A DNA stretch of 64,000 nucleotides from Parvibaculum sp039680535 (GTDB lineage Bacteria > Pseudomonadota > Alphaproteobacteria > Parvibaculales > Parvibaculaceae). Of this stretch, positions 43,775 through 52,289 are shown piece by piece (the stretch's first letter is position 1; every line of letters begins with the position of its first letter). The position numbers and the translations under genes are program-made. The DNA lies in assembly GCF_039680535.1 (NCBI RefSeq), contig NZ_JBDKSS010000013.1, positions 659,216 to 723,215 of the forward strand, given 5' to 3'. Below the pieces are notes generated by a model that saw nothing but the letters and a program-made list of their open reading frames with translations, was not told where the DNA came from and made no database searches.

Positions 43775-44389
43775 TCATGCTGCGTAGCGCGCAAGGAAGA
43801 TGTGAATGATATTGCGCAGTTTTTCGTCCGTATCGGTGGGCAGTGTGAAGCTGGCGTCGAATAGCGCCGGCCAGACGAAGATTTCCTTGATCATTCCGGA
43901 GATGAGCTGCGCACTCAGATCGGTATTGTTGGGCTTCATGATCCCGCTCTCGACGAGCCGGTTGAAGACCGTCACAAGGCGTTGCCGCCGGCGTTCAGTC
44001 AGGGCGCGCAACGTCTCGGCGGCCAGGTGAGGATTGGTCGTCGACTCGGCAATGACGATGCGCATCAGATCGTTCGCGCGATAATCGAACTGATTGGTGA
44101 GATATGTTTGCCCGATTTTCATGAGAATGTCGGGAAATGATGTCTCCGATCCTTCCAGATCGGACATGTCTTCCACACGGCTCACGGCATCGATGACGAT
44201 GGCGGCGAACAGGTCTTCCTTGGATGCGAAGTGCTTGTAGAGCGTGGCTGTGGAGACGTCCGCGTTGCGTGCGATCTCGGCGACCGCTGCGCGCGAGAAA
44301 CCGTCGCGCAGGAACACCTCGCGTGCCGCCTTGAGGATTGCGGCGTGTTTGGCTTCGCTTACGTTGCGCCGGTAATCTTCGAGTCCCAC
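43775..44389 (-). CDS. TetR family regulator, array member 2
   Basis: A 204-residue regulator starting MGLEDYRRNVSEAKHAAIL. HTH: EIARNADVSTATLYKHFASKEDLF. C-terminal SGMIKEIFVWPALFDASF matches the array consensus. 37 bases upstream of member 1, 24 bases downstream of member 3. Ligand pocket residues differ strongly from its sisters, so each may sense a different compound. Confidence 0.92.
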   Translation of the reverse strand: MGLEDYRRNVSEAKHAAILKAAREVFLRDGFSRAAVAEIARNADVSTATLYKHFASKEDLFAAIVIDAVSRVEDMSDLEGSETSFPDILMKIGQTYLTNQFDYRANDLMRIVIAESTTNPHLAAETLRALTERRRQRLVTVFNRLVESGIMKPNNTDLSAQLISGMIKEIFVWPALFDASFTLPTDTDEKLRNIIHIFLARYAA

Positions 44390-44413
44390 AGGTTTCCCCC
44401 GTTTTCTGGTGAG

Positions 44414-45022
44414 CTAGGCGCCATAGAGTTCGAGGTAGGCGCGGACAGCCTTTCTCACGATGGCTTCAGCATCGTCGGGCAGCGTCTTGTTCGCGTCGAA
44501 GAGCGCGGGCCAGATGAAGTATTCCTTCATGACGCCCCCCAGGAAGCAGGCGCCGTAATGAGTGTCGTGCGGCTTCAGCCTTCCCAACGCTATGAGCCGC
44601 TCGAGCGCCCGGGCGCCTGCGACGTGGTGGGCAGAAACGAAGTGCTCGCCGAGGTCGCGCGCGCGTTGCGGCGTTTTTGGAACTTCGGCAATGACGACGC
44701 GGATAAGCGCTGGCACGCGGCGCTCAAATTGGCTCCGCAAGGAATTCATGCAGTAGTCGACGATAAGGTCTTCGACGTTTGTGCCGTCGACGATGGTCTC
44801 TGTCTCGTCCCTGTCGTAGGCCTCTTTCAGAACGGCGTCGAAAAGCTCTTCCTTCGAGCGGAAATGCTTGTAGAGCGTGGCCGTCGAGACATTTGCATCG
44901 CGGGCAATGTCGGACACCGCGGCGCGTGAAAAACCGTCGCGGAGAAATACGTCGCGGCCCGCCTGGAGAATGGAGGCATGCTTCGCCGCGCTCACACTTC
45001 GCCTGTAGTCTTCCAGTCCCAT
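44414..45022 (-). CDS. TetR family regulator, array member 3
   Basis: A 202-residue regulator (MGLEDYRRSVSAAKHASIL). HTH: DIARDANVSTATLYKHFRSKEELF. C-terminal GGVMKEYFIWPALFDANKTL. ATG 45022 gives the same start as members 2 and 4; GGAGG lies upstream. It is 31 bases downstream of member 4. Probably all four are co-transcribed. Confidence 0.92.
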   Translation of the reverse strand: MGLEDYRRSVSAAKHASILQAGRDVFLRDGFSRAAVSDIARDANVSTATLYKHFRSKEELFDAVLKEAYDRDETETIVDGTNVEDLIVDYCMNSLRSQFERRVPALIRVVIAEVPKTPQRARDLGEHFVSAHHVAGARALERLIALGRLKPHDTHYGACFLGGVMKEYFIWPALFDANKTLPDDAEAIVRKAVRAYLELYGA

Positions 45023-45053
45023 TATGTTCTGTCCTCCCCGGAACGCGCGCTCG

Positions 45054-45662
45054 TCATGTGCCATAGAGGCGGAGGTAGTCCCTCACGACCTGGCGAAGCA
45101 CGCCCCCCGCATCCTTGGGCGCAGTAGCCTTGTTCTCGAATAGCGCGGGCCAGATGTAGTGCTCCTTGATCGCTCCTATGAGGAGCCGCACGCCGAAATG
45201 GCTGTCGTGAGCCTTGAGTGCGCCTTGCTGGATCAGCAGGTCGACCACTTCAGACATCTTCTGATACCGCGAGGTAACGAACTCATCGAACAGGTCGAGC
45301 GCGAGCTGCGGTGCCGACGGCACCTCGGCGATGACGATCCGCAGAAGAGCTGTCACCTCCCGCTCGAAGTGGGAAACGAGATAGTTGTTGAGTACCGCGA
45401 CCATGACGTCTTCGAGGTCAGAACTCTCCGGCAACGGAGGAATCTCGATCTCGTGGTAGGCGTCCTTCACCACGGCAGCGAAGAGCTCTTCCTTCGACGC
45501 AAAATGCTTGTACAGCGTCGCGGTCGATACATCGGCCTCTCGCGCTATTTCCGCCGCAGCTGCGCCTGAATAGCCGTACTCGAGAAAATGTTTTCGGCCC
45601 GCTTTCAGGATGGCAGCGTGTTTAGATTCGCTGACAGAGCGTCGATATTCCTCAAGCCCCAA
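45054..45662 (-). CDS. TetR family regulator, array member 4 (first in transcript)
   Basis: A 202-residue regulator (MGLEEYRRSVSESKHAAIL) with a TTG start, supported by exact alignment with its sisters and AAGGG upstream. HTH: EIAREADVSTATLYKHFASKEELF. C-terminal GAIKEHYIWPALFENKATAP. It is first in the array, so the 430-base AT-rich stretch before it should hold the promoter. Confidence 0.9.
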   Translation of the reverse strand: MGLEEYRRSVSESKHAAILKAGRKHFLEYGYSGAAAAEIAREADVSTATLYKHFASKEELFAAVVKDAYHEIEIPPLPESSDLEDVMVAVLNNYLVSHFEREVTALLRIVIAEVPSAPQLALDLFDEFVTSRYQKMSEVVDLLIQQGALKAHDSHFGVRLLIGAIKEHYIWPALFENKATAPKDAGGVLRQVVRDYLRLYGT

Positions 45663-46092
45663 TCTCGATGTTTCCCTTCTACCCCAACGCGCAAGCCTGC
45701 GTCTGTGCCGAGTATTTCTTGTTCCGGGTATGGATTTCCCGATCGGTTCACATGGTAAAATAAAATCAGGATTATAAAATAAGGAATAGTACGAATGGAT
45801 TCATGTATTTATCAAAATGGAAGCAAGCCCTTCCATAACGGAAGCTTCCAGGTCATAGGTATTTTTACGGTATTCCCGCGGCGGCAAGGGCGCTCATGTG
45901 GCGGGATATACTGAGTTAAGTCAGTATTACTGACCTGATCGGCGGGGCCCGGAGCATCCCGATCGCGCGCCGACGCGGACCGTCCCCCAATAGGGGGAGC
46001 CGGTTCGAAGCGATGACAGCACCGTCAGCACCCCGCCTTCATATCCGCTCGGATTGAAACTGAACCCTGTTGTCGCTCCGCCGACGGAGGGA
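45663..46092. other. 430-base intergenic region upstream of the TetR array
   Basis: No gene recognised. The part 45760-45850 is notably AT-rich. GTCAGTATTACTGAC (45920-45934) is a palindrome with 7-base arms around one base, a good size for a TetR operator, but 258 bases from the nearest TetR start. The remaining 150 bases up to the MocR gene stop are GC-rich and appear empty. Confidence 0.45.
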
Positions 46093-47616
46093 TCAGGGGG
46101 TGACGTCAGCAAGGGCGGCGGCGAGCCGCTTTGCCGAGCGGGCGATTTGCGCTTCCGGGATGCCCGCGAAGCCCATGTGGAGTCCGCTGAGGCGCGGCTT
46201 GCCGAGATAATAGGGGGAGAGCGGGGCCACCTGAATGCCGGCTGCGGCGGCGATGACGGATGACTGGCGGTCGTCCATCCCATCTTTCAGCCGCGCCACG
46301 AGCTGCATCCCGCCATCGCCTGGCGCGAGGTCCAGAAATGCGCCCAGATCGCGCTCTGCCGCGTCGAGCAATGCCGAGCGGCGGGCAGCGTAAATCGTCC
46401 GCATGCGGCGCACATGGGTTCCGAAGTGCCCCTCGCTTATGAACTCGGCGAGCGCGGCCTGAACGATCGGCGCGGGCACATGGCCCGTAATGCGGATGGA
46501 GGAGCGGAAAGCATCGACCAGCTGGTCCGGTACGATGAGGTAGCCGATCTTGATGCCGGGGAAGAGCGTTTTCGAGAATGTGCCCATATAGAGGACGCGG
46601 GTCGCGCGATCGAGGCCTTGAAGCGAGGCGAGCGGCCGTCCGCTGTAGCGATATTCCGAGTCGTAGTCGTCTTCGACGACCCATGCATCGGCACGCCGCG
46701 CGAAGTCGAGCAGCGCCAGACGACGCTGCAACGAGAGCGTGATGCCGAGCGGAAATTGATGCGAGGGCGTCACATAGACGAGCCTGGGCGCCGGCTCCAG
46801 CGCGACGCCCGCCGCGACGTCGAGACCTTCCCCGTCGACAGGGACCGGTACCAGCCGGGCTCCCGCGCCACGCAGGGCCGCGCGCGCACCGAGATAGCCG
46901 GGCTCCTCCGTCCATACGGCGTCGCCCGGATCGATGAGCATTCGCGCGGCGAGATCCAGCGCGGCCTGTGCGCCCGTGGTGACGATGACCTGATCGGGGG
47001 TACAGACGACGCCTCGCGCTGCGCCGGCATGCGCGGCGATGGCCTCGCACAATGGCGCGTAGCCGGCGCCGGTCTCGTAGCCGAAGAGCCCGTTGCGTGG
47101 ATCGCGCGCGTGCCGGGCGAGGAGCCGGCTCCATAGCGCCGCGGGAAATTGGTCGACCGCCGGGAGCCCGTGCTGAAAGGCGCGCGCTTCGCCACGCTCA
47201 TAGCCGACTCCCGGGCGCTTGATGGCGGCAATCGTCTCGCCACGTTGGGAGAGGCCTGCCTGGCCCGGGGCTCCGTTGGAGGGCGTCCCCCGTGTCGCGT
47301 CGCTGACGCCCAGCTCCAGCATGCGGTCGGGCAGAGCGGCCGCGATCCGGGTCCCGGCTCCGATCTGGCCTTCGAGATAGCCCTCGGCCGTGAGCTGCTC
47401 ATAGGCGGCAAGAACCGTATTGCGGCCGACGCCGAGGTCGGATGCGAGACGGCGCGAGGAGGGGAGCCTCGCCCCCGCCACGAGGCGGCCGTCGAGGATC
47501 GCGTCGCGAAGCGCGTCATAGAGCTGGCGGTAAAGCGGCGTCTCCGCTGTCGCGTCGAGGGCCAGCAGGTCGAGGGGCAGTGGGGTGCGCAGCATGATCC
47601 GGCTCGGCTTGTTCAT
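46093..47616 (-). CDS. MocR/PdxR-like regulator: GntR HTH fused to aminotransferase domain
   Basis: A 507-residue regulator. N-terminal GntR winged helix (about 25-85: LYRQLYDALRDAILDGRLVAG, LPSSRRLASDLGVGRNTVLAAYEQL, cut) and a fold-type I aminotransferase-like domain with VVTTGAQAALDLAARML, VEDDYDSEYRY and the PLP lysine motif GTFSKTLFPGIKIGY. MocR proteins sense PLP or amines. Divergent from the DUF1272/PPOX pair across 81 bases with paired GGACC boxes, so it probably controls them. Confidence 0.92.
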   Translation of the reverse strand: MNKPSRIMLRTPLPLDLLALDATAETPLYRQLYDALRDAILDGRLVAGARLPSSRRLASDLGVGRNTVLAAYEQLTAEGYLEGQIGAGTRIAAALPDRMLELGVSDATRGTPSNGAPGQAGLSQRGETIAAIKRPGVGYERGEARAFQHGLPAVDQFPAALWSRLLARHARDPRNGLFGYETGAGYAPLCEAIAAHAGAARGVVCTPDQVIVTTGAQAALDLAARMLIDPGDAVWTEEPGYLGARAALRGAGARLVPVPVDGEGLDVAAGVALEPAPRLVYVTPSHQFPLGITLSLQRRLALLDFARRADAWVVEDDYDSEYRYSGRPLASLQGLDRATRVLYMGTFSKTLFPGIKIGYLIVPDQLVDAFRSSIRITGHVPAPIVQAALAEFISEGHFGTHVRRMRTIYAARRSALLDAAERDLGAFLDLAPGDGGMQLVARLKDGMDDRQSSVIAAAAGIQVAPLSPYYLGKPRLSGLHMGFAGIPEAQIARSAKRLAAALADVTP

Positions 47617-47639
47617 GGCTCCATTATATTCCCGGAAGT

Positions 47640-47657
47640 GGACCTTCCAATAGGACC
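47640..47657. promoter_or_regulatory. Direct repeat between MocR gene and DUF1272 gene
   Basis: GGACC occurs twice (47640-47644 and 47653-47657), 13 bases apart, in the 81-base divergent gap. The two copies extend as TGGACC and AGGACCAT. MocR proteins usually bind direct repeats, so this is the best operator candidate. Confidence 0.45.
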
Positions 47658-47697
47658 ATTTTGAGGCAGTCTCAACGCTCGATCGGAGGGACCGCCA

Positions 47698-47871
47698 ATG
47701 CTGGAGATGAGACCTGCCTGCGAGAAGTGCCAGACGCCGACGCCGAATGAGGGCGAGGCGCGCATATGCAGCTTCGAATGCACGTTTTGTCCGTCTTGCG
47801 CCGAGGCGATGCACAACACTTGCCCGAACTGCGGCGGTGAACTGGTTCCCCGGCCCAAGCGGAAATCTTGA
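47698..47871 (+). CDS. DUF1272 small zinc-ribbon protein
   Basis: A 57-residue protein: MLEMRPACEKCQTPTPNEG, then ICSFECTFCPSCAE and NTCPNCGGELVPRP. Cysteine pairs (C-x2-C four times) give two zinc ribbons; the ICSFECTFC core is the DUF1272 hallmark. GGAGGG lies 12 bases before the ATG. It is 20 bases upstream of a PPOX-like gene and divergent from MocR. Partner of unknown function. Confidence 0.9.
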   Translation: MLEMRPACEKCQTPTPNEGEARICSFECTFCPSCAEAMHNTCPNCGGELVPRPKRKS

Positions 47872-47891
47872 AGCCAGAAGGATAATGTCCC

Positions 47892-48506
47892 GTGAGTGAA
47901 TATCAGACAGCTCCGCAGCACCGCGTTCGCCAGGTCGCGCGTCGCGGTCATTATGATCGCGAGACAGTCCACGCGATCCTGGACGAGGGCCTCGTCGCCC
48001 ATGTCGGATTCATGGGTGCGGGTGGCCCCGTTTCCCCGCCCATGTTCTATGTGCGCGACGGCGAAAGCGTATTGGTGCACGGCTCGCGCACCAGCCGCTT
48101 CATGAAGACATTGGCCGCGGGAGCGCCGCTCTGCCTCACCGTGACGCTCGTCGACGGGCTGGTGCTGGCGCGCTCGGCCTTCCATCACTCGATGAATTAC
48201 CGCTCGGTTATGGCGCATGGCGTGGCGGTCCCGCTTTCGGCGCAGGAGAAGCCGCACGCCCTCGACCTGTTTACCGAGCGCGTGGAGGTTGGGCGCGCCC
48301 GGGTGACGCGGCCTGCGAATGCGATAGAACTGAAGGCCACGGAAATCCTGCGCCTGCCGCTCGTCGAAGTGGCGGCCAAGGTGAGAACAGGTGGGCCCAT
48401 TGACGATCCCGAGGATATGGACCTCCCGGTCTGGGCGGGTGTCGTTCCGCTATGGCTCGCACGGGGCGAGCCGGTGCCTTGCGCGATGGAGAAGGTCGAG
48501 GCCTGA
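47892..48506 (+). CDS. Pyridoxamine 5'-phosphate oxidase-related flavoprotein (Nim-like)
   Basis: A 204-residue split-barrel flavin protein. HVGFMGAGGPVSPPMFYVRDG and LVHGSRTSRFMKTLAAGAPL (cut) form the FMN-binding core, and YRSVMAHGVAV is the conserved middle. The GTG start has GAAGGA upstream. MocR neighbours often regulate B6-linked genes, so this may act on a pyridoxal form or another flavin substrate. Followed by aatA after 150 bases. Confidence 0.88.
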   Translation: MSEYQTAPQHRVRQVARRGHYDRETVHAILDEGLVAHVGFMGAGGPVSPPMFYVRDGESVLVHGSRTSRFMKTLAAGAPLCLTVTLVDGLVLARSAFHHSMNYRSVMAHGVAVPLSAQEKPHALDLFTERVEVGRARVTRPANAIELKATEILRLPLVEVAAKVRTGGPIDDPEDMDLPVWAGVVPLWLARGEPVPCAMEKVEA

Positions 48507-48656
48507 AAACCGGCGCTTTTCCCAGCGATCCCCTGTTGCACCGCAAGAAAAGCGGGCTTAGGTTTGCGCCGCTTTTCCGGGCAATTCCGGAAGCGCATTT
48601 TTTGACGCGCGCGGGGGCCTGAGCCGCTGCCCGCGCCCCTTTCCGGAGTGACCAAC

Positions 48657-49859
48657 ATGGCCTTCCTTTCGGACTCGCTGAAGCGCATCAAGCCGTCGGC
48701 AACCATTGCCGCGACGCAGAAAGCGCGCGATCTGAAAGCGGCTGGCGTCGATGTGATCGGCCTCGGCGCGGGCGAGCCGGATTTCGACACGCCGGAGAAC
48801 ATCAAGGAAGCTGCGATCGACGCCATTCGCCGTGGCGAGACGAAGTACACCGACGTCGCCGGCATCCCGGAACTGAAGAAGGCGATCGCCGCGAAGTTCA
48901 AGCGCGAGAACGGGCTCGACTACACGCCCGCCCAGTGCTTCGTCGCGCCCGGCGGCAAGCCCATCATCTTCAACGCGATGGCGGCGACGCTGAACCCCGG
49001 CGACGAGGTTATCATTCCGGCGCCTTACTGGGTGTCCTATCCCGACATCGTGTCGCTGCTTGGCGGCACGCCCGTATTCGCGCGGGCGGGCATGGAGACC
49101 AATTTCAAGCTCCAGCCGGAAGATCTTGAAAAGGCGATCACGCCGAAGACGAAGTGGTTCATCTTCAACTCGCCGTCGAACCCGACCGGTGCTGCCTATA
49201 CGTGGGACGAGCTGAAGAAGCTCACCGACGTTCTGGTGAAGTATCCGCATGTCTGGATCCTGTCCGACGACATGTATGAGCATCTCTCCTATGACGGCTT
49301 CAAATTCGCGACGCCGGCGCAGGTGGAGCCGAAGCTCTATGACCGCACGCTGACGATGAACGGCGTCTCCAAGGCCTATGCGATGACGGGCTGGCGTATC
49401 GGCTATTGCGCCGGTCCGCTCGAACTCATCAAGGCGATGACGACGATCCAGAGCCAGTCGACCTCGAACCCGACGTCGATCAGCCAGTGGGCCGCTGTCG
49501 AGGCATTGAACGGGACGCAGGATTTCATCCCCGAGCGCGCCGAGAGCTTCAAGGCGCGTCGCGACCTCGTCGTCTCGATGCTCAATCAGGCGAAGGGCCT
49601 CAAGTGCCCGACGCCGGAAGGGGCCTTCTATGTCTATCCGTCCTGCGAGGGATGCATCGGCAAGACGACGCCCAAGGGCAAGGTCATCGGCAACGATCAG
49701 GACTTCGTCGAGGCACTGCTGGAAGAAGAGGGCGTCGCCGTCGTGCATGGCGAAGCCTTCGGCCTCTCGCCCTTCTTCCGCATCTCCTACGCGACTTCGA
49801 CGGAAGCGCTGACCGCGGCCTGTGAGCGCATCCAGCGCTTCTGCGCCTCGCTCCGGTAA
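48657..49859 (+). CDS. aatA: Aspartate aminotransferase, class I (alphaproteobacterial AatA type)
   Basis: A 400-residue PLP transaminase: GLGAGEPDFDTPENI, FNSPSNPTGAAY, DDMYEHLSYDG and the PLP lysine in NGVSKAYAMTGWRIGY, with a C-terminal Arg (FFRISYATS) for the substrate carboxylate. The ATG at 48657 is 8 bases after GGAG; a GTG at 48648 is less suited. Likely also accepts prephenate, as in the rhizobial group. A terminator follows. Confidence 0.94.
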   Translation: MAFLSDSLKRIKPSATIAATQKARDLKAAGVDVIGLGAGEPDFDTPENIKEAAIDAIRRGETKYTDVAGIPELKKAIAAKFKRENGLDYTPAQCFVAPGGKPIIFNAMAATLNPGDEVIIPAPYWVSYPDIVSLLGGTPVFARAGMETNFKLQPEDLEKAITPKTKWFIFNSPSNPTGAAYTWDELKKLTDVLVKYPHVWILSDDMYEHLSYDGFKFATPAQVEPKLYDRTLTMNGVSKAYAMTGWRIGYCAGPLELIKAMTTIQSQSTSNPTSISQWAAVEALNGTQDFIPERAESFKARRDLVVSMLNQAKGLKCPTPEGAFYVYPSCEGCIGKTTPKGKVIGNDQDFVEALLEEEGVAVVHGEAFGLSPFFRISYATSTEALTAACERIQRFCASLR

Positions 49860-49888
49860 AACGCGCGTCGATCGAAACGAAACAGAAG

Positions 49889-49924
49889 AGGGCGATCCGG
49901 ATTATCGGGTCGCCCTTTTTCTTT
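49889..49924 (+). terminator. Rho-independent terminator of aatA
   Basis: AGGGCGA/TCGCCCT stem (7 pairs), 14-base loop, then TTTTT-C-TTT. 30 bases after the aatA stop. Confidence 0.88.
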
Positions 49925-49947
49925 GCCCTGCTGCGACACTTATGATC

Positions 49948-49997
49948 ATTGGAATTATTCTAGATTTGTTGCGCTGTGCCGCAGACAGTTCTAGATT
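49948..49997 (+). promoter_or_regulatory. Candidate Irr-like box and twin TTCTAGATT repeats before dps
   Basis: GGAATTATTCTAGA (in 49948-49964) resembles the iron-control element with GAA-N3-TTC core. TTCTAGATT then appears twice (49958-49966 and 49989-49997), 31 bases or three helix turns apart. Dps genes are typically under iron or peroxide control. The match is partial and unsupported by a search. Confidence 0.4.
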
Positions 49998-50025
49998 CCA
50001 GGTCTCGCAGCAAGGAGGACCTGTC

Positions 50026-50493
50026 ATGCAGATCGACATCGGCATTACCGAAAAGGACCGCAAGAAAATCGCGGACGGGCTGTCGCGTTTGCTCGCCGAC
50101 ACCTACACGCTTTATCACAAGACGCACTACTACCACTGGAACGTCACGGGGCCGATGTTCAACACGCTGCATCTGATGTTCGAGACGCAGTACAACGAAC
50201 TCTGGCTTGCGGTGGATCTCGTGGCCGAACGCATCCGTTCGCTCGGCTTCCCCGCGCCCGGTGGTTACACGGCCTATGCGAAGCTCACCAAGATCGAGGA
50301 AGACGATGGCGTGCCCAAGGCGCAGGACATGATCAAGAACCTCGTCAAGGGCCACGAAACCGTGACACGCACGGCGCGCGCCATCTTCCCGCTTGCCGAT
50401 GCGGCGCATGACGAGCCGACTGCGGACCTTCTCACGCAGCGCATGGAAGCGAGCGAGAAGACCGCATGGATGCTCCGCTCGATGCTCGGTTGA
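50026..50493 (+). CDS. dps: Dps family ferritin-like DNA-binding/iron storage protein
   Basis: A 155-residue four-helix protein. YTLYHKTHYYHWNVTGPMF with its His-Trp block and FETQYNELWLAVDLVAERIR hold the intersubunit ferroxidase ligands (His, Asp, Glu). Protects DNA and stores iron with peroxide as oxidant. AAGGAGGA precedes the ATG by 7 bases. Close to ahpC and trxB. Confidence 0.95.
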   Translation: MQIDIGITEKDRKKIADGLSRLLADTYTLYHKTHYYHWNVTGPMFNTLHLMFETQYNELWLAVDLVAERIRSLGFPAPGGYTAYAKLTKIEEDDGVPKAQDMIKNLVKGHETVTRTARAIFPLADAAHDEPTADLLTQRMEASEKTAWMLRSMLG

Positions 50494-50551
50494 AACGACC
50501 CGTCATCAAACGTGAATTGCATGAAGCGCCATGACATCCGATAAGGACGTC

Positions 50552-51217
50552 ATGGCGTTTCCATTTTCTCCCTCTCTCGTCATCTTCGATTGCGACGGCG
50601 TGCTGGTCGACAGCGAGCCCGCCGCGAACCGTCTGCTCGTGCGCGTACTGGCCGAGGATGGTTTCGATATCTCCTATGAGGAGTGCCGCCGCCTTTTTGT
50701 CGGGCGCACTCTGGAAGCTGTGCGCGCCCATGTCGAAGAGGCAATCGGCCGGCCGCTTGACGATCATTGGCCCAGCTATATCCGCGACGAAACGCTGAAG
50801 GCTTTTGCCGAGGGGCTTGCGCCCGTCGAAGGCATAGAGCCTGTATTGCTGAAACTTGCCGCGCGGAACCTGCCTTACTGTGTCGCCTCGTCAGGCAAGT
50901 TCGAGAAGATGCGCTACACGCTGGGCGCGACGGGGCTTCTGCCGCTGGTCGAAAATGTTCTTTTCAGCGCCGAGCAGGTGGGGCGGGGGAAGCCCGCGCC
51001 GGATCTCTTTCTTCATGCCGCCCGCGAAATGAGCCATGCACCGGAGCAATGCGTCGTCATAGAGGACAGTGTGCCCGGCGTGCAGGCGGCGGTCGCGGCG
51101 GGAATGCCGGTGCTCGGCTATGCGGGCGATCCGCACACCGACGCGGCGGCGCTCAAAAGAGAAGGCGCCCATGTCTTTCACGACATGAGCGCCTTGCCCG
51201 GTTTGATCGGTCTCTAG
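50552..51217 (+). CDS. HAD family hydrolase (phosphoglycolate phosphatase/beta-PGM-like)
   Basis: A 221-residue HAD phosphatase. Motif I VIFDCDGVLVDSE (nucleophile and acid Asp), motif II YCVASSG, motif III Lys in GRGKPAPDLF and motif IV VIEDSVPGV. A helical cap domain lies at about 20-85. Start at 50552 with AAGGA; 50531 is possible. The substrate is a small phosphate ester of unknown identity. Its stop is one base from the convergent trxB stop. Confidence 0.9.
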   Translation: MAFPFSPSLVIFDCDGVLVDSEPAANRLLVRVLAEDGFDISYEECRRLFVGRTLEAVRAHVEEAIGRPLDDHWPSYIRDETLKAFAEGLAPVEGIEPVLLKLAARNLPYCVASSGKFEKMRYTLGATGLLPLVENVLFSAEQVGRGKPAPDLFLHAAREMSHAPEQCVVIEDSVPGVQAAVAAGMPVLGYAGDPHTDAAALKREGAHVFHDMSALPGLIGL

Positions 51218-51218
51218 T

Positions 51219-52184
51219 TTATTCCGCAGCCTGCGCGTGGGCCTCTTCGGCGGCGATGAAGCGTTCCGCCTCGAGTGCGGCCATGCAGCCCATGCCCGCC
51301 GCCGTGATGGCCTGACGGTAGGTGTCGTCGGTGACGTCGCCCGCGGCGAAGACGCCGGGAATGTTCGTCGAGGTCGTGCCCGGAACCACCTTGAGGTAAT
51401 TGCCTGCCTTCATGTCGATCTGGCCGGCGAAAAGCTCCGTCTGCGGCGCATGTCCGATGGCGACGAAAACGCCATGGGCCGGTATGACGCGCGTTTCGCC
51501 CGTCTTGACGTTGACGATCTTTGCGCCCGTGACGCCAAGCGGTTCTTCGGTGCCGACGATTTCGTCGATGGCCGAATCCCAGATCACTTCGATCTTCGGA
51601 TGCTTGAAGAGGCGCTCCTGCATCACCTTTTCGGCGCGGAAGGAGTTGCGGCGATGGACGACCGTGACCTTGGTCGCGAAATTGGTGAGGAACAGCGCTT
51701 CCTCGACGGCCGAGTTGCCGCCGCCGACCACGATCACTTCCTTGCCGCGATAGAAGAAGCCGTCGCAAGTGGCGCAGGCCGAGACGCCGAAGCCCTGGAA
51801 CTTCTGCTCGGAGGGAATGCCGAGCCACTTCGCCTGCGCGCCCGTCGCGATGATGACGGCATCGGCTGTGTAGATGGTGCCGCTGTCGCCGGTGAAGCGG
51901 AAGGGGCGCTGGGCGAGCTCGGCCTTGACGATCGTGTCGCCGATCATGTTGGCGCCCATGTGGCGCGCCTGCGCTTCCATCTGCTCCATGAGCCAGGGGC
52001 CCTGGATCGCCTCGGCGAAGCCCGGATAGTTTTCGACTTCAGTCGTGATGGTGAGCTGGCCACCCGGCTGAATGCCCTGAATGAGGGTCGGCTCAAGCAT
52101 GGCGCGCGCGGCATAGATCGCCGCGGTGTAGCCGGCAGCGCCGCCGCCGATGATCAGGACCTTGGAATGCTTCGTCTCGGACAT
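51219..52184 (-). CDS. trxB: Thioredoxin-disulfide reductase
   Basis: A 321-residue FAD/NADPH enzyme that keeps thioredoxin reduced. FAD motif IIGGGAAGYTAA, the redox pair Cys137-Cys140 (SACATCDGFF), NADPH motif VVGGGNSAVEEA and the C-terminal AAGDVTDDTYRQA. ATG 52184 gives the family start; an upstream frame extension is not supported. Lies 105 bases downstream of ahpC in the same direction, so it can serve as its reductant source. Confidence 0.96.
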   Translation of the reverse strand: MSETKHSKVLIIGGGAAGYTAAIYAARAMLEPTLIQGIQPGGQLTITTEVENYPGFAEAIQGPWLMEQMEAQARHMGANMIGDTIVKAELAQRPFRFTGDSGTIYTADAVIIATGAQAKWLGIPSEQKFQGFGVSACATCDGFFYRGKEVIVVGGGNSAVEEALFLTNFATKVTVVHRRNSFRAEKVMQERLFKHPKIEVIWDSAIDEIVGTEEPLGVTGAKIVNVKTGETRVIPAHGVFVAIGHAPQTELFAGQIDMKAGNYLKVVPGTTSTNIPGVFAAGDVTDDTYRQAITAAGMGCMAALEAERFIAAEEAHAQAAE

Positions 52185-52289
52185 GATGGGTACCGTTGGC
52201 TCGCGGGCTTGGGAATCTGTCGGGGGTAGGGCGGGCCGCCCCATCATATAGGGATGGAGCGGCCCGGCCAAAAGTCGGCTCAGATGAGC

